In this document: positions 54,016-62,218 of the stretch, piece by piece
Layout: each line of letters opens with the position of its first letter
Position numbering within the stretch: position 1 is the first letter of the stretch
Assembly (NCBI GenBank): GCA_021324655.1
Contig: JAJPIP010000097.1
Location: forward strand, 1-64,000
Direction of reading: 5' to 3'
Origin: Pseudomonadota bacterium
GTDB lineage: Bacteria > Chloroflexota > UBA5177
DNA: 64,000 nt
Notes under the pieces: model-generated
Told to the model about the DNA's origin: nothing
The model's input: the letters and a program-made list of their open reading frames with translations, nothing else
Database searches by the model: none
Made by a program: the position numbers and the translations under genes

Positions 54016-54825
54016 CTACACGCCCAGCAGGCGGAGCGCCTCGCCTGACTGCACCCAGGCTTGCAGCTCGTCTGAGTCCTGCCGCCAGGTTTCGCAGGCT
54101 TCACCGACGGCGTAGATGGCGGCCCATCGGGCGGCGCGCTCGGGATCGTGATTGAGGCGGCGGGCCAGCGCCCGAGCGCGATCGGCGATGCGGCGGGCGG
54201 GTGGATGGTAGGCGGCAAAGAAGCCGATATCGGAGCAGGGATCACCGATCAGCGGCATCGGGTCGATGGCGACGTAGCCGTCGGGGCCGAGCAGGAGATT
54301 CTTGTCGATGAAATCACCGTGCAGGAGGACGTGTTGGCGGGCGGAGGACCATAGCTCGCGGGCGATCGGCCGGATGGCGGGGAGCAGAGACAGGCCGGCA
54401 GTTCCCGGCGCGGCGTTGGCTCTGGCCTCGCGGAGGAATCGGTCGAATGCCGCGGGCTGGGAGGGAAAGGGGTGATCCGGTGGAAGCGGCACCGCATGGA
54501 GATCGGCGAGGATCCCGGCGGCGATGCGCATGGCGTCCTCCTCGTGGTCGGGCGGCAGTGGGGTCGCGGGGACGATCCGCTCGAGCAGAAGGGCTCCTAC
54601 CTCGGCGTCCCAGTCCCGCAGGCGGACGGCGGCCCGGCCGCGCCAGAGCTGGAGGGCGGCCGCTTCGCATTCGGCGGCCATGGAAAGCTTGAGGACGAGA
54701 GCGGTCCCGTTCGCATCGGAGCAGGCAAAGACCGACGACTCGGAGCCGCCGGTGAGCGACGGACCGATCACGAGGTGCCAGCGCTCCCGGCAGCGGTCGA
54801 GCAGGGCCGGATCAGAGGGATGCAT
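54016..54825 (-). CDS. APH-family phosphotransferase (streptomycin 6-kinase-like)
   Basis: Kinase of 269 residues from ATG 54825. Catalytic loop HGDFIDKNLLLGPDG (H-G-D...N), metal motif IDPMPLIGDPCSD, N-lobe Lys region ALVLKLSMAAEC. The order resembles APH(6)/hydroxyurea phosphotransferases, which inactivate aminoglycosides or other hydroxyl compounds; the substrate is not proven. A longer start at 54963 would run through sequence that also encodes the DUF402 stub on the other strand; the shorter start matches the homologous stub at 56107. Confidence 0.85.
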   Translation of the reverse strand: MHPSDPALLDRCRERWHLVIGPSLTGGSESSVFACSDANGTALVLKLSMAAECEAAALQLWRGRAAVRLRDWDAEVGALLLERIVPATPLPPDHEEDAMRIAAGILADLHAVPLPPDHPFPSQPAAFDRFLREARANAAPGTAGLSLLPAIRPIARELWSSARQHVLLHGDFIDKNLLLGPDGYVAIDPMPLIGDPCSDIGFFAAYHPPARRIADRARALARRLNHDPERAARWAAIYAVGEACETWRQDSDELQAWVQSGEALRLLGV

Positions 54826-54880
54826 GCGATTCAGGGGGGGACAGTGATGGAAGGTGCGCTGCAGTCTAGCGATCACTGGG
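54703..54880 (+). repeat. Direct repeat R1 (APH/DUF402 start region)
   Basis: Similar over its length to R2 at 55981-56164, same orientation. It contains the first codons of the intact APH gene, the intergenic region and the first codons of a DUF402 gene. Shared blocks include AAAGACCGACGACTCGG, CGGCAGCGGTCGAGCAGG and GCAGTCTAGCGATC. Similarity stops just after CTGGG at 54880. Confidence 0.8.
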
Positions 54881-54933
54881 TGGTGTCGTCTTCCTTCGAG
54901 GATTTCCCCGCAGATCAACGGTGTCGTTTCTAG
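54847..54933 (+). pseudogene. 5' remnant of a DUF402 gene
   Basis: Reads MEGALQSSDHW then a short unrelated tail to a stop at 54933, 28 codons. The first eleven codons correspond to MDGAMQSSDRW of the intact DUF402 gene at 56131. The rest of the gene is absent and replaced by the Xre-RES segment. Confidence 0.75.
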
Positions 54934-54979
54934 TGTTATATGATGGGGCACATCACCCGGCAAAAGAGGTGAGATAGGC

Positions 54980-55339
54980 GTGGCAATTGAGCAAGCGGCT
55001 CACGACCGTGCGGTTCGCCTGACGGTCCCAGCGATCGTTGGATCGCTCCAGGATGTGCTCGGCCAGCGGCTGGTCGCGGTCCTTGCCGGTGTCAGCGATG
55101 CCAAGGCCGTCGGGAAGTGGGCCAGGGGGGAACGCTCTCCTCATCCTGATGTGGAGCAGCGTCTCCGCCAGTCCTTCCAGATCGTCCAGTTGCTTCTGGA
55201 GCGGGAATCCGCAGACACGGTCCGCGCCTGGATGGTCGGCATGAACCCGGATCTGGAGGACCGGGCGCCGGCGCTCGTCCTTACTGAGGATCCCGTTCGT
55301 GTCCTCCGGGCGGCTCGCGCCTTCCTCGCCACGGGGTGA
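54980..55339 (+). CDS. Xre-like antitoxin of a RES/Xre toxin-antitoxin pair
   Basis: 119 residues, GTG start behind GAGGTGAG. VGSLQDVLGQRLVAVLAGVSDAKAVGKWARGE is the N-terminal helix-turn-helix-like region typical of Xre/DUF2384 antitoxins, and the C-terminal half (VQLLLERESADTVRAWMVGMNPDL then AARAFLATG) is the MbcA/ParS-type toxin-binding region. It would neutralise RES and repress its own promoter. Order antitoxin-toxin is normal for the family. Confidence 0.85.
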   Translation: MAIEQAAHDRAVRLTVPAIVGSLQDVLGQRLVAVLAGVSDAKAVGKWARGERSPHPDVEQRLRQSFQIVQLLLERESADTVRAWMVGMNPDLEDRAPALVLTEDPVRVLRAARAFLATG

Positions 55340-55392
55340 GTCCGGTCTAACGAGCGCGTACGCCGCGGAGTACGTTCTACCGCATCGGCCGG

Positions 55393-55980
55393 TTGCCCGA
55401 TCCCCTCGCCTGGCCGCCGTGGGAGTATGTGGGCAGCGGCCGCTTCGACGATCCATCCGGGGAGTTCCGTGTTCTCTACGCCACAACTCAGCGCCGCGCT
55501 GCCTTCGTCGAGACGTTGGCGCCCTTTCGTGTCTCGGTGGAAGCGCTTGTGGCGTTGCGAGGTGTGAGAGGGACAGAGGAGCCGGTTCACATGCCCGTGG
55601 TACCGCCGGACTGGTACCAGGGACGTGCGGTCGGCCTGTTGCGCATCACCCCGCGCCAGCGTTGGCTCGATCTACGATCCGCGGAGACGCGCGAGGTCCT
55701 GCGCCATGAGTTGGCGCGGACCCTGTTTGACTTCGGCCTCGCGGATCTGGACCTCAGCGGTGTGGTCGGACCGGGGCGGCAACTCACGCAAGCCATCGCC
55801 CGCTGGGCCTACGAACAAGGCTACAACGGCCTCGCCTACAGTAGCCGCCTCGACGCGGCGCTCACCTGCTGGGCCATCTTTGAGGGTGCGATGTTCGAGC
55901 CGGCCGGACCACCCGAGCCGATCTTGTCCGATGACCCAGACCTTCTCAGGGTGGCAAGGCTTTTCGGCCTCGGAGTATGA
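55393..55980 (+). CDS. RES-domain toxin
   Basis: RES proteins degrade NAD+ (MbcT/Res type) and arrest growth. The domain is clear: GSGRFDDPSGEFRVLYATT with the family Arg and Tyr, RRAAFVETL with the Glu, and LAYSSRLDAALTCWAIFEG. 195 residues from TTG 55393. Homology-like sequence TFYRIGRLPDP runs upstream of that TTG in frame to a stop at 55348-55350 without ATG, GTG or TTG, so the true start may be non-standard or the 5' end was damaged. The gene ends exactly where repeat R2 begins. Confidence 0.85.
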   Translation: MPDPLAWPPWEYVGSGRFDDPSGEFRVLYATTQRRAAFVETLAPFRVSVEALVALRGVRGTEEPVHMPVVPPDWYQGRAVGLLRITPRQRWLDLRSAETREVLRHELARTLFDFGLADLDLSGVVGPGRQLTQAIARWAYEQGYNGLAYSSRLDAALTCWAIFEGAMFEPAGPPEPILSDDPDLLRVARLFGLGV

Positions 55981-56107
55981 GGGTCTCGCGCGCAACGGCG
56001 CAAGAGGCAAAGACCGACGACTCGGCGCTGCTACTCACCGGCGGCCCGATCGTGGGGTGCCGACGTTCCCGGCAGCGGTCGAGCAGGGACAGACCGGAGG
56101 GACGTAT
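55981..56107 (-). pseudogene. 5' stub of an APH gene, start codon lost
   Basis: On the minus strand the frame from 56107 reads IRPSGLSLLDRCRERRHPTI, matching MHPSDPALLDRCRERWHLVI of the intact APH. The start codon has become ATA and the frame ends at the RES gene boundary. About 42 codons remain. Confidence 0.78.
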
Positions 56108-56164
56108 GCGATTCAACGGGGGGGGCAGAGATGGACGGTGCGATGCAGTCTAGCGATCGCTGGG
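55981..56164 (+). repeat. Direct repeat R2 (APH/DUF402 start region)
   Basis: Second copy of R1, directly after the RES stop codon. It carries an APH start stub and the true start of the DUF402 gene. Confidence 0.8.
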
Positions 56165-56781
56165 AGTTTGGCCGTGTGATCGTGCTGCAAGAGGTGTGGG
56201 ACGGGAAGCTCTGGTCGGCGCGTCCGGTGCGGGTGGTCGAGGATCGGCCGGACCTGCTGGCCCTGTGGTGTCCCGAGGGAACGCCGGTAAAGGGCCCGAG
56301 CGCTCCGTGGCGTCCGGGCCGATCGGCCGGTCCCGCCTACTTCGTAGCGATGTTCACGCACCGAGATTGGGGTGTCGCCGACTTCGTCTGGCCCACCACG
56401 AACCTCATGCTGATCAGGCCCGGCGAGTGGTACGGGACCTGGGTCTCCTGGACCCGGGAGGGCGAACCGATGGGGTGGTACGTCAACTTCCAGCGCCCCG
56501 TTCGGCGCACCACACGCGGCATTCAGACCATGGATCTGATGCTCGATCTCATCGTCGACCAGGACCGCAGTCTGCACTGGAAGGATGAGGATGAGTTCGC
56601 GGCCCTGACGAACCCGGGGCTCATCGGTGAGTCCGAGGCGGCGCAGGTACGGGAGGCGGCTCGACACGTGCCGGACACTGTGGCGCAAAACAAACCACCG
56701 TTCGGCGAGCCCTGGCACGAGTGGCAGCCCGATCCGGGGTGGGAGGTGCCCACGCTGCCGGAGGGCTGGGATGTTGTGTAA
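56131..56781 (+). CDS. DUF402 protein (FomD/Ntdp-like hydrolase)
   Basis: 216 residues. The DUF402 core is seen as WYVNFQRPVRRTTRGI, then DLMLDLIVDQDRS and WKDEDEF, which supply the acidic metal ligands known from FomD and nucleoside tri-/diphosphatase Ntdp. It likely hydrolyses a nucleotide or nucleotide-conjugate. ATG at 56131 lies in repeat R2, with a G-rich tract upstream serving as ribosome site. Confidence 0.88.
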   Translation: MDGAMQSSDRWEFGRVIVLQEVWDGKLWSARPVRVVEDRPDLLALWCPEGTPVKGPSAPWRPGRSAGPAYFVAMFTHRDWGVADFVWPTTNLMLIRPGEWYGTWVSWTREGEPMGWYVNFQRPVRRTTRGIQTMDLMLDLIVDQDRSLHWKDEDEFAALTNPGLIGESEAAQVREAARHVPDTVAQNKPPFGEPWHEWQPDPGWEVPTLPEGWDVV

Positions 56782-56963
56782 ATCCGCATGCGCCTACCTG
56801 TTGGCCCATGTCCGTAGTGGTCGGCCCGAGTGCCGACCAGCCCTAGTCACATCAAGAGTCCCTTCCCGTCGACCGTGGGCGGACTGCCGGTCGGGGCCAC
56901 ACTGACCGAGGTGGTCACGGTAACTGAGAACTGCGGATCGGTCCGAGGATACCCCTCAGTCCA

Positions 56964-57755
56964 TCAGGGAAGAGGATGGAGGAGTGTGACGGCACGGACG
57001 GTGCCGACGGTGATGGTGGATGGCCGCGATGGCGCGAGGCAGGCAGGAGTGGTACTGGAATGACGAATCCGACCGTAGCGCACGTAGACAGGGGCCTGGC
57101 CGCCGTGATGAGGCAGCTTCACCCGCAGTAGCATGGGAGGGCTGGGAAGTGGACGGCACCAGTTCTCCCAGTCAAACGCGGCACCCGCTTCACGTCCGGG
57201 ACGCACTGTGACGATTCGCTCGGGCCTACTCGTGGCATCCCCGATCACGCTGCCTGCTCGCTGGAGTACATGTAGCCGATGGCCGCCACCGTACACCTCA
57301 ATACGAGGGCGTCCCTCCAAGCGACACACGGCATCTGCCCGCGCCACGAACAACACTCCGCCGATTCGCGTTGTGTTTACTCCCTGCCAGTCGGCGGAGA
57401 TGATCAACTCCGATGTGTTGCACCACGGCCCGTGGGTAGTACGGATCAACGCCGAGGTCAGCGAGGCGCGGTTCCGTCTCGGAGAAAGGCGGTCGCCAGG
57501 CCGTCCGTGCCTGGACGCGGGGAGATCGATCGCGGAGACGGATAGCGGGAGAACCTGACCGACACGCGGGGGCGGAGATGGCGCAGGCACGGACGGGCAG
57601 GCACATGCACTGATGCGCGGACCGATCAGCATGCCGGCGACGACTATGACACCGATGCCGACTACGACGGATACCACGAGCACAGCACCCCGTGGGCGCA
57701 TCAGCGGGCCTTTTCTCAGGACGGCGACCGCCCTGTCGATAGAACGCGCGGGCAT
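56964..57755 (-). CDS. Membrane-anchored exoprotein, paralogue of the gene at 60879
   Basis: 263 residues. An N-terminal membrane anchor (AVLVVSVVVGIGVIVVAGML) is followed by SACACPSVPAPSP and VGQVLPLSV, then a beta-rich external domain with paired cysteines (CNTSELIISADW, DAVCRLEG) . The segment after the anchor matches the gene at 60879 (ACAC, then VGQ-PL), so the two share a module. No named family. It follows the hydrolase gene on the same strand. Confidence 0.65.
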   Translation of the reverse strand: MPARSIDRAVAVLRKGPLMRPRGAVLVVSVVVGIGVIVVAGMLIGPRISACACPSVPAPSPPPRVGQVLPLSVSAIDLPASRHGRPGDRLSPRRNRASLTSALIRTTHGPWCNTSELIISADWQGVNTTRIGGVLFVARADAVCRLEGRPRIEVYGGGHRLHVLQRAGSVIGDATSRPERIVTVRPGREAGAAFDWENWCRPLPSPPMLLRVKLPHHGGQAPVYVRYGRIRHSSTTPACLAPSRPSTITVGTVRAVTLLHPLP

Positions 57756-57780
57756 GACTCCAATGACACCTCATCCCCGC

Positions 57781-58650
57781 TCAACGTAGATAGCGCCGGA
57801 AGAAGGTCAGCACATGAGCACGGTATTGATTCGGCTGGGCGGCGAGCGCGGCGGCATGACCGCCGTGCGGGGCGATCCACAGGAAGGCAGGCGCATGAGC
57901 GGCATGCAGCAAGGCCTCGGCGGCGGAGAGGAGCGTGGTGCTGTTGGTGTCGCCCCGGGCATGGATGAGGAGGAGCGCGCGCGGCGCGATGTGCCCGACA
58001 GCGGCGATGGGGCGAAAGTGGGCGATCGTGACGTGGCAGAGGTGATCGACGAGGAAGGGAGCGAGGGGCGCCAGGGGAACGGTGACGGGACCGGCGTGGA
58101 GACGATCGAGTGCATGCACCACGGCGGTCTGGTCGGTGTAGGGGCTGTCGGCGACCACGGCGGCGACATGATGGTCCTGGGCAGCGGCCACGATGGCGTC
58201 ACCGGAGCCGAGCGAGACGCCGAGGAGTCCGATTGGACGCCGCGCGAGGCCGGGCGATCGCTCGACGAAGCGGAGGGCGCCCCGGACGTCGCGCACTTCC
58301 CCTGCTCCCAGGCAAAAGACACCGCCGCTCTGTCCCGTTCCACGCGGATCGTAGAGCAGCACCGTGTAGCGAGGATGCAGCAGGCGGGCATAGGGGAGCA
58401 TCGTCATGCGGTCGGCCTTGAAGCCGGGGATGAGGATGATGGTGGGAGCGAGGTGGCGGGCCGGCACCAGCCAGCCCCGGAGGGGGACGCCGTCGGTCGC
58501 CGAGAAGGAGACGTCACGGAGAGGAAGGGAGTGAGACGCCGTCACGGCGCTTCCCCCGTGCTCTTCGATGAGGAAGGCGGTGCGGGCGGTGGGGATGCCG
58601 GCCCAGAGCAGGAGGGCGAGGATGACGAGCGCGATGAGGCGAGAGATCAT
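57781..58650 (-). CDS. Alpha/beta hydrolase with N-terminal membrane anchor
   Basis: 289 residues; hydrophobic N-terminus (LIALVILALLLWAGI) suggests an anchored or exported enzyme. Nucleophile S146 in GVSLGSG, oxyanion strand ILIPGFKAD, DPRGTGQSGG, Asp in IHARGDTNS, His in PHGGHAAAL: a complete triad. BAAT/peptidase-S15-like family; substrate unknown. Its start overlaps the previous gene's stop by four bases (ATGA). Confidence 0.88.
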   Translation of the reverse strand: MISRLIALVILALLLWAGIPTARTAFLIEEHGGSAVTASHSLPLRDVSFSATDGVPLRGWLVPARHLAPTIILIPGFKADRMTMLPYARLLHPRYTVLLYDPRGTGQSGGVFCLGAGEVRDVRGALRFVERSPGLARRPIGLLGVSLGSGDAIVAAAQDHHVAAVVADSPYTDQTAVVHALDRLHAGPVTVPLAPLAPFLVDHLCHVTIAHFRPIAAVGHIAPRALLLIHARGDTNSTTLLSAAEALLHAAHAPAFLWIAPHGGHAAALAAQPNQYRAHVLTFFRRYLR

Positions 58651-59936
58651 GCGGGATGGAGCTTCATCCAGGTTCTACCGCCATCTGCCGTGTGAAGCAG
58701 ATCAGCATTGCAGGCAGGGGCGGGACAGAGCCGCGACATACCGGTGGCCCAGCCATCCTGGGCACTGAGGGGCTCGATGGAGGAGTCTCCCAACGGATAG
58801 GAGCGCAGGGTGCGCCGCCACGTACGGCCACCGTCGGTTGTGATGGCTATTCCCCCGTCGCCGGGACCGGCGCCGGTCCCGAAGGGAATCCAGCCATAGC
58901 GATCCGTCACGAAGTGAGGCGGGCCGGGGAACCCTCCGTACGCGTTACGCACGTTCCACCAGCCGCGCCGCGCCGCGAGTTCGACCGTCCAGTGCCGCCC
59001 CCCGTCGGCGGTTTGATAGAGCGTATAGTCGCCGCAGCCACCCATGGAGCAGTAGCGCATGTCCATCCCGCCGAGCGCCCAACCGCGGTGCGTGTCGAGC
59101 ATCCCGACCAGCATCTCCCCGCACTGCTTATGGAGGTCGATCTGCCTGCTCCAGTTCGCTCCGCCATTCGAGGTAGCGTAGATCGCCGTGGTGCAGGTGC
59201 GGAAATCACCGGTGCCAATCCAGCCGTCGTGCTGGTTTACCCATGACATGGACATGGAAGGGAAGCGCGGCGCGGCGAGAAGTGGATGCCAGATCACGCC
59301 ACCGTCGGCGGTGGCATAGAGACGTCGGGGGCGGGGACAGAGAGTCTGACAGCGCATCTGGCTGCGTAGCAGAAAGCCGTGGAGTGGATCGACGAAGGTG
59401 ACGGCGTCCCCGCTGAAGATGTCCGGGGCGTAGAGAGATCTCCAGTGTCGTCCACCGTCCGTGGTGCGAAGCAGGATGGTGTGACAGGGCGGAGTCTTCA
59501 GTCCGCCACATAGAGCCGGACCGATGGTGCTAATCCAGCCATGACGTCTGTCGACGAACTGCAGGCGTGGCGCAGCGCTCCACCCCAGTGAGAGATGGGC
59601 CAGGCGCTGCCAGGAGTGGCCGGTGTCGGAGGTGTGCAGGATCGTGATGGCCGTGCCGCGTGTCGCCATGACCCAGCCGGTGCGGTTGGTCAGGAAGGAG
59701 ATCGCCGGATAGTTAAGAGGAAGGCGGGCGGCGATAGAGTGCTCCACACCGAGGTCGGACCGCAACATGCCGACACGGAGGGTAACCGCAACGAGAGACA
59801 ATGCCGGCCGCTTGTGGCTGTTCCCCGCCGAATTGGAGCGAGCAGCGGTCGCGCTGCTGAACACGACGAGAATGACCAACAACGGCAGACAGCGCGTTGC
59901 CGCCGGGATGCCGGCCGGGCCGATCACGGTATCCAT
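58647..59936 (-). CDS. Secreted Asp-box (YCF48-like) propeller protein
   Basis: 429 residues from ATG 59936 with signal segment CLPLLVILVVFSSATA. Seven Asp boxes are visible: TSDTGHSW, TTDGGRHW, TADGGVIW, TSNGGANW, TADGGRHW, TTDGGRTW, TADGGRTW, enough for a closed propeller. Extra cysteine pairs occur (CGGLKTPPC, CQTLCPRP). No catalytic motif. It resembles the outer domain of the anti-sigma factor at 21897, so it may also sense or bind something outside. Confidence 0.8.
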   Translation of the reverse strand: MDTVIGPAGIPAATRCLPLLVILVVFSSATAARSNSAGNSHKRPALSLVAVTLRVGMLRSDLGVEHSIAARLPLNYPAISFLTNRTGWVMATRGTAITILHTSDTGHSWQRLAHLSLGWSAAPRLQFVDRRHGWISTIGPALCGGLKTPPCHTILLRTTDGGRHWRSLYAPDIFSGDAVTFVDPLHGFLLRSQMRCQTLCPRPRRLYATADGGVIWHPLLAAPRFPSMSMSWVNQHDGWIGTGDFRTCTTAIYATSNGGANWSRQIDLHKQCGEMLVGMLDTHRGWALGGMDMRYCSMGGCGDYTLYQTADGGRHWTVELAARRGWWNVRNAYGGFPGPPHFVTDRYGWIPFGTGAGPGDGGIAITTDGGRTWRRTLRSYPLGDSSIEPLSAQDGWATGMSRLCPAPACNADLLHTADGGRTWMKLHPA

Positions 59937-60526
59937 GGCAGTGAATTGTTCGCCGGCACGACGACGAAGGAGCCGACCTGGAGCAGAGATGGATGGCCGG
60001 GACCGCCGCAACCTGGGGTGCGCGCTGATGTTTCCCGCGGCAGATCGTCGCCGATTGGGACCGTCATGACGTCCTCACCGGGCAAGGTCAGGTGCGCCGT
60101 GATCGGCGGAGATACCGGACTGCCGCACCAGTTAGTCCACATGAGGGTGACCAGAGCGCGCCGGCCCGGGCGGACGACATGGGACCTGGACTTTGTCCTT
60201 ACCTGATACCAGGGTGCCGCGCGTCGAGCAGTAACTGGCAGTTCAGCGCCCGTTCCCCCAAACAGACGAGGGTGAGGATGGCCGCGCAATATGCAGGGGC
60301 GATGCGACACATTGGTGAGCACGATCCCACCGATCACCATGCCGGGCGCTCCCTCCCAGGCGGCCCGCGCTTGAAGCTGCGACGCGGAGCACGGCATCGG
60401 TCGAGCGGCTGAATGAGCAGTGTGGCCGGGTCGAGGAGACGCCGCCGTAGCGCCCGCACCGGAGAGGATCACCACGGTAGCCAGCGCAGAAACTGCCGCT
60501 GGCATGCCGAGGTTCCCTATCCTCAT
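59924..60526 (-). CDS. DUF4232-like secreted protein
   Basis: 200 residues with signal peptide (VSALATVVILSGAGATAA). The DUF4232 pattern is visible: PMPCSASQLQARAAWEGA, GIVLTNVSHRPCILRGHPHP and the later WTNWCG. DUF4232 is a secreted beta domain of unknown function, common in Actinobacteria. Its end overlaps the Asp-box gene start. Confidence 0.78.
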   Translation of the reverse strand: MRIGNLGMPAAVSALATVVILSGAGATAASPRPGHTAHSAARPMPCSASQLQARAAWEGAPGMVIGGIVLTNVSHRPCILRGHPHPRLFGGTGAELPVTARRAAPWYQVRTKSRSHVVRPGRRALVTLMWTNWCGSPVSPPITAHLTLPGEDVMTVPIGDDLPRETSARTPGCGGPGHPSLLQVGSFVVVPANNSLPWIP

Positions 60527-60555
60527 GTCTATGGAACGTCGGCCGGCGACGAAAG

Positions 60556-60753
60556 TTACAGCTCAGGGAGCGTCAGACGCTCTCTCCGTTGCCGCAGCGT
60601 CAGGACCAACGCCGCACCGCCCAACAGGATAGGTATGACCAGCTGGAGGCCCGGGGATGACCAGCCGATCCACAGCCGAAGGCCGATGAGTGCTCCCAGG
60701 ATGAGCCCGAATAGGGAGATTCCCAGTGTGACGTATCGCTTCGTCCTGCCCAC
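60556..60753 (-). CDS. Small two-span membrane protein
   Basis: 65 residues, GTG start. Two hydrophobic segments (YVTLGISLFGLILGALIGLR and LQLVIPILLGGAALVLTL) with an Arg-rich end. No family recognised; supported by composition and by the minus-strand gene order. Confidence 0.5.
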   Translation of the reverse strand: MGRTKRYVTLGISLFGLILGALIGLRLWIGWSSPGLQLVIPILLGGAALVLTLRQRRERLTLPEL

Positions 60754-60878
60754 TGGTTACCACTCGATTCGCCCCTCTACGCCCGGCTGCGCCCACACGC
60801 TGCTGAAGAGCACGCCTCCGGTCTTGTCGTCGACCATGATGTTGGCCGTGCCCATCTTGGGAACACTTGTGGTGCGAG

Positions 60879-61346
60879 TCACGTTGGTTGGGACCACACC
60901 ACCGTAGACGATCCGCTCCGGGCTGTGAACACGACGCTCTGTAGCGGCTCGGCGGGAACCCGCGTTCGCAGAACGATCGTGCTGTGTCCGTCCCGGCGTA
61001 GGCGGCCCCTGAATGTCCGGTGCACGGACCGCCCGGTTGCCTGTGGGAGGGCGGAGATGGTGAGGGCGAGGGCGCGGGAACCGGCGGCCCGGTTTTTCAC
61101 GACCCAGGTGGTCCGCAGGGTGACGACATGGCCCTGTCGGTTGCGCCGCAGCGATATCAAGGTGATGGTCAATCCGCCGGGAAGCGGTACCGTTTGACCG
61201 ACGTAGGCTTGATTCGGACCCGGAGCGATGCCGCAGGCACAGGCCGTGCGGGGAGGTGTTATCAGGGCGGCGGCGAGGACGATGCCAGCGACGGCAACGA
61301 GGGCCGACGCAACAAAGACGGCATACCATCGGATGGAACGCGCCAC
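60879..61346 (-). CDS. Membrane-anchored small exoprotein with ACAC module
   Basis: 155 residues, GTG start after AGGAG. Anchor AVFVASALVAVAGIVLAAAL, then TACACGIAPGPNQAYVGQTV, like the gene at 56964. The outer part is beta-rich. Downstream, sequence in another frame (SVPKMGTANIMVDDKTGG to 60757) also looks coding, so a frameshift near 60880 or a separate short gene is possible. Confidence 0.6.
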   Translation of the reverse strand: MARSIRWYAVFVASALVAVAGIVLAAALITPPRTACACGIAPGPNQAYVGQTVPLPGGLTITLISLRRNRQGHVVTLRTTWVVKNRAAGSRALALTISALPQATGRSVHRTFRGRLRRDGHSTIVLRTRVPAEPLQSVVFTARSGSSTVVWSQPT

Positions 61347-61679
61347 GCGACTGCTCCTTGTCCCTTCAGTGAATTAACAGACAGAGGGCCGATTGTGTCA
61401 CAGGTCCGATCCGGACGAGAGCGTGCCGGCGCATAGCAGCGCCGGCGTGGTACTGACAGCGCCGACGGCAGCACGCACTCGGTACGCGAGAATGCCGACA
61501 GTTCGGGTGAGGACTGTTACGAATCCGGGGAGGTTTCTGTTTCCTTGGCCTCACGCCCATTCACGGCCACCCCCCTATTCCGCGAACGGAGGCCTTCCTT
61601 CCCATCCTTCGGACCCTCACCGGTAACCAGCGGTGAGGCAGTGGCGTTAATTCGGTGGAGCAACACCCAGGAGGGAGTG
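61347..61679 (+). other. Divergent intergenic region, nothing recognised
   Basis: About 330 bases between divergent genes. I see no gene; GGAGGGAG at its right end is the ribosome site of the next gene. Confidence 0.5.
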
Positions 61680-62120
61680 ATGAATGTGACTTGCCGTCTT
61701 GCGCTCTGCGGCATCGTTGTGATGACCGCTGTGGTGATGCCGTCCGTGGCGACGGCGCGAACCGCTCCGTTCCCCCGCATTACCTGTCCGACTTCGCTTC
61801 CTTTCGGCTCGACCGCTCCCGAAAGTGTCCTGAAGGTCGTGCGTCAGGACGTCAAGCGCGTCTACACACCGTCCGAGCGCCAGGGATATGAGATATCTCT
61901 ATTGGTCTCACTTCGGCCGGGAAGCTATCAGACGCTGGGCTCATCGGGCAGGTTGCTCCGGCAGATTGCTATCCATCAGTGCGGCGTGACGGTTGCCAAT
62001 CGATCGTGGTTGGTTCTCATGGAGTTTCCCCGCCTGGCGCCGAGCAACGACATGTACGGGGCGCAATGGTTCGTGGCGCGCACACCTTCCGGTTGGCAGG
62101 TGTGGTTCCGGTTCCATTAG
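61680..62120 (+). CDS. Small secreted protein, unknown
   Basis: 146 residues. ATG 61680 follows GGAGGGAG. Signal peptide RLALCGIVVMTAVVMPSVA, then a short domain with two cysteines (PRITCPTSLPFG, IAIHQCGVTV) and a C-terminal WFVARTPSGWQVWFRFH. No family recognised. Confidence 0.65.
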   Translation: MNVTCRLALCGIVVMTAVVMPSVATARTAPFPRITCPTSLPFGSTAPESVLKVVRQDVKRVYTPSERQGYEISLLVSLRPGSYQTLGSSGRLLRQIAIHQCGVTVANRSWLVLMEFPRLAPSNDMYGAQWFVARTPSGWQVWFRFH

Positions 62121-62218
62121 GACGCTCCCTGGGGCCGCGCCGTCAGACCCCGGGGGTTTGTCTGTATCGTGAAGCACAAGCAAGTCCTGTCTATCCGCAC
62201 GCACACGGCCTCTCATAA

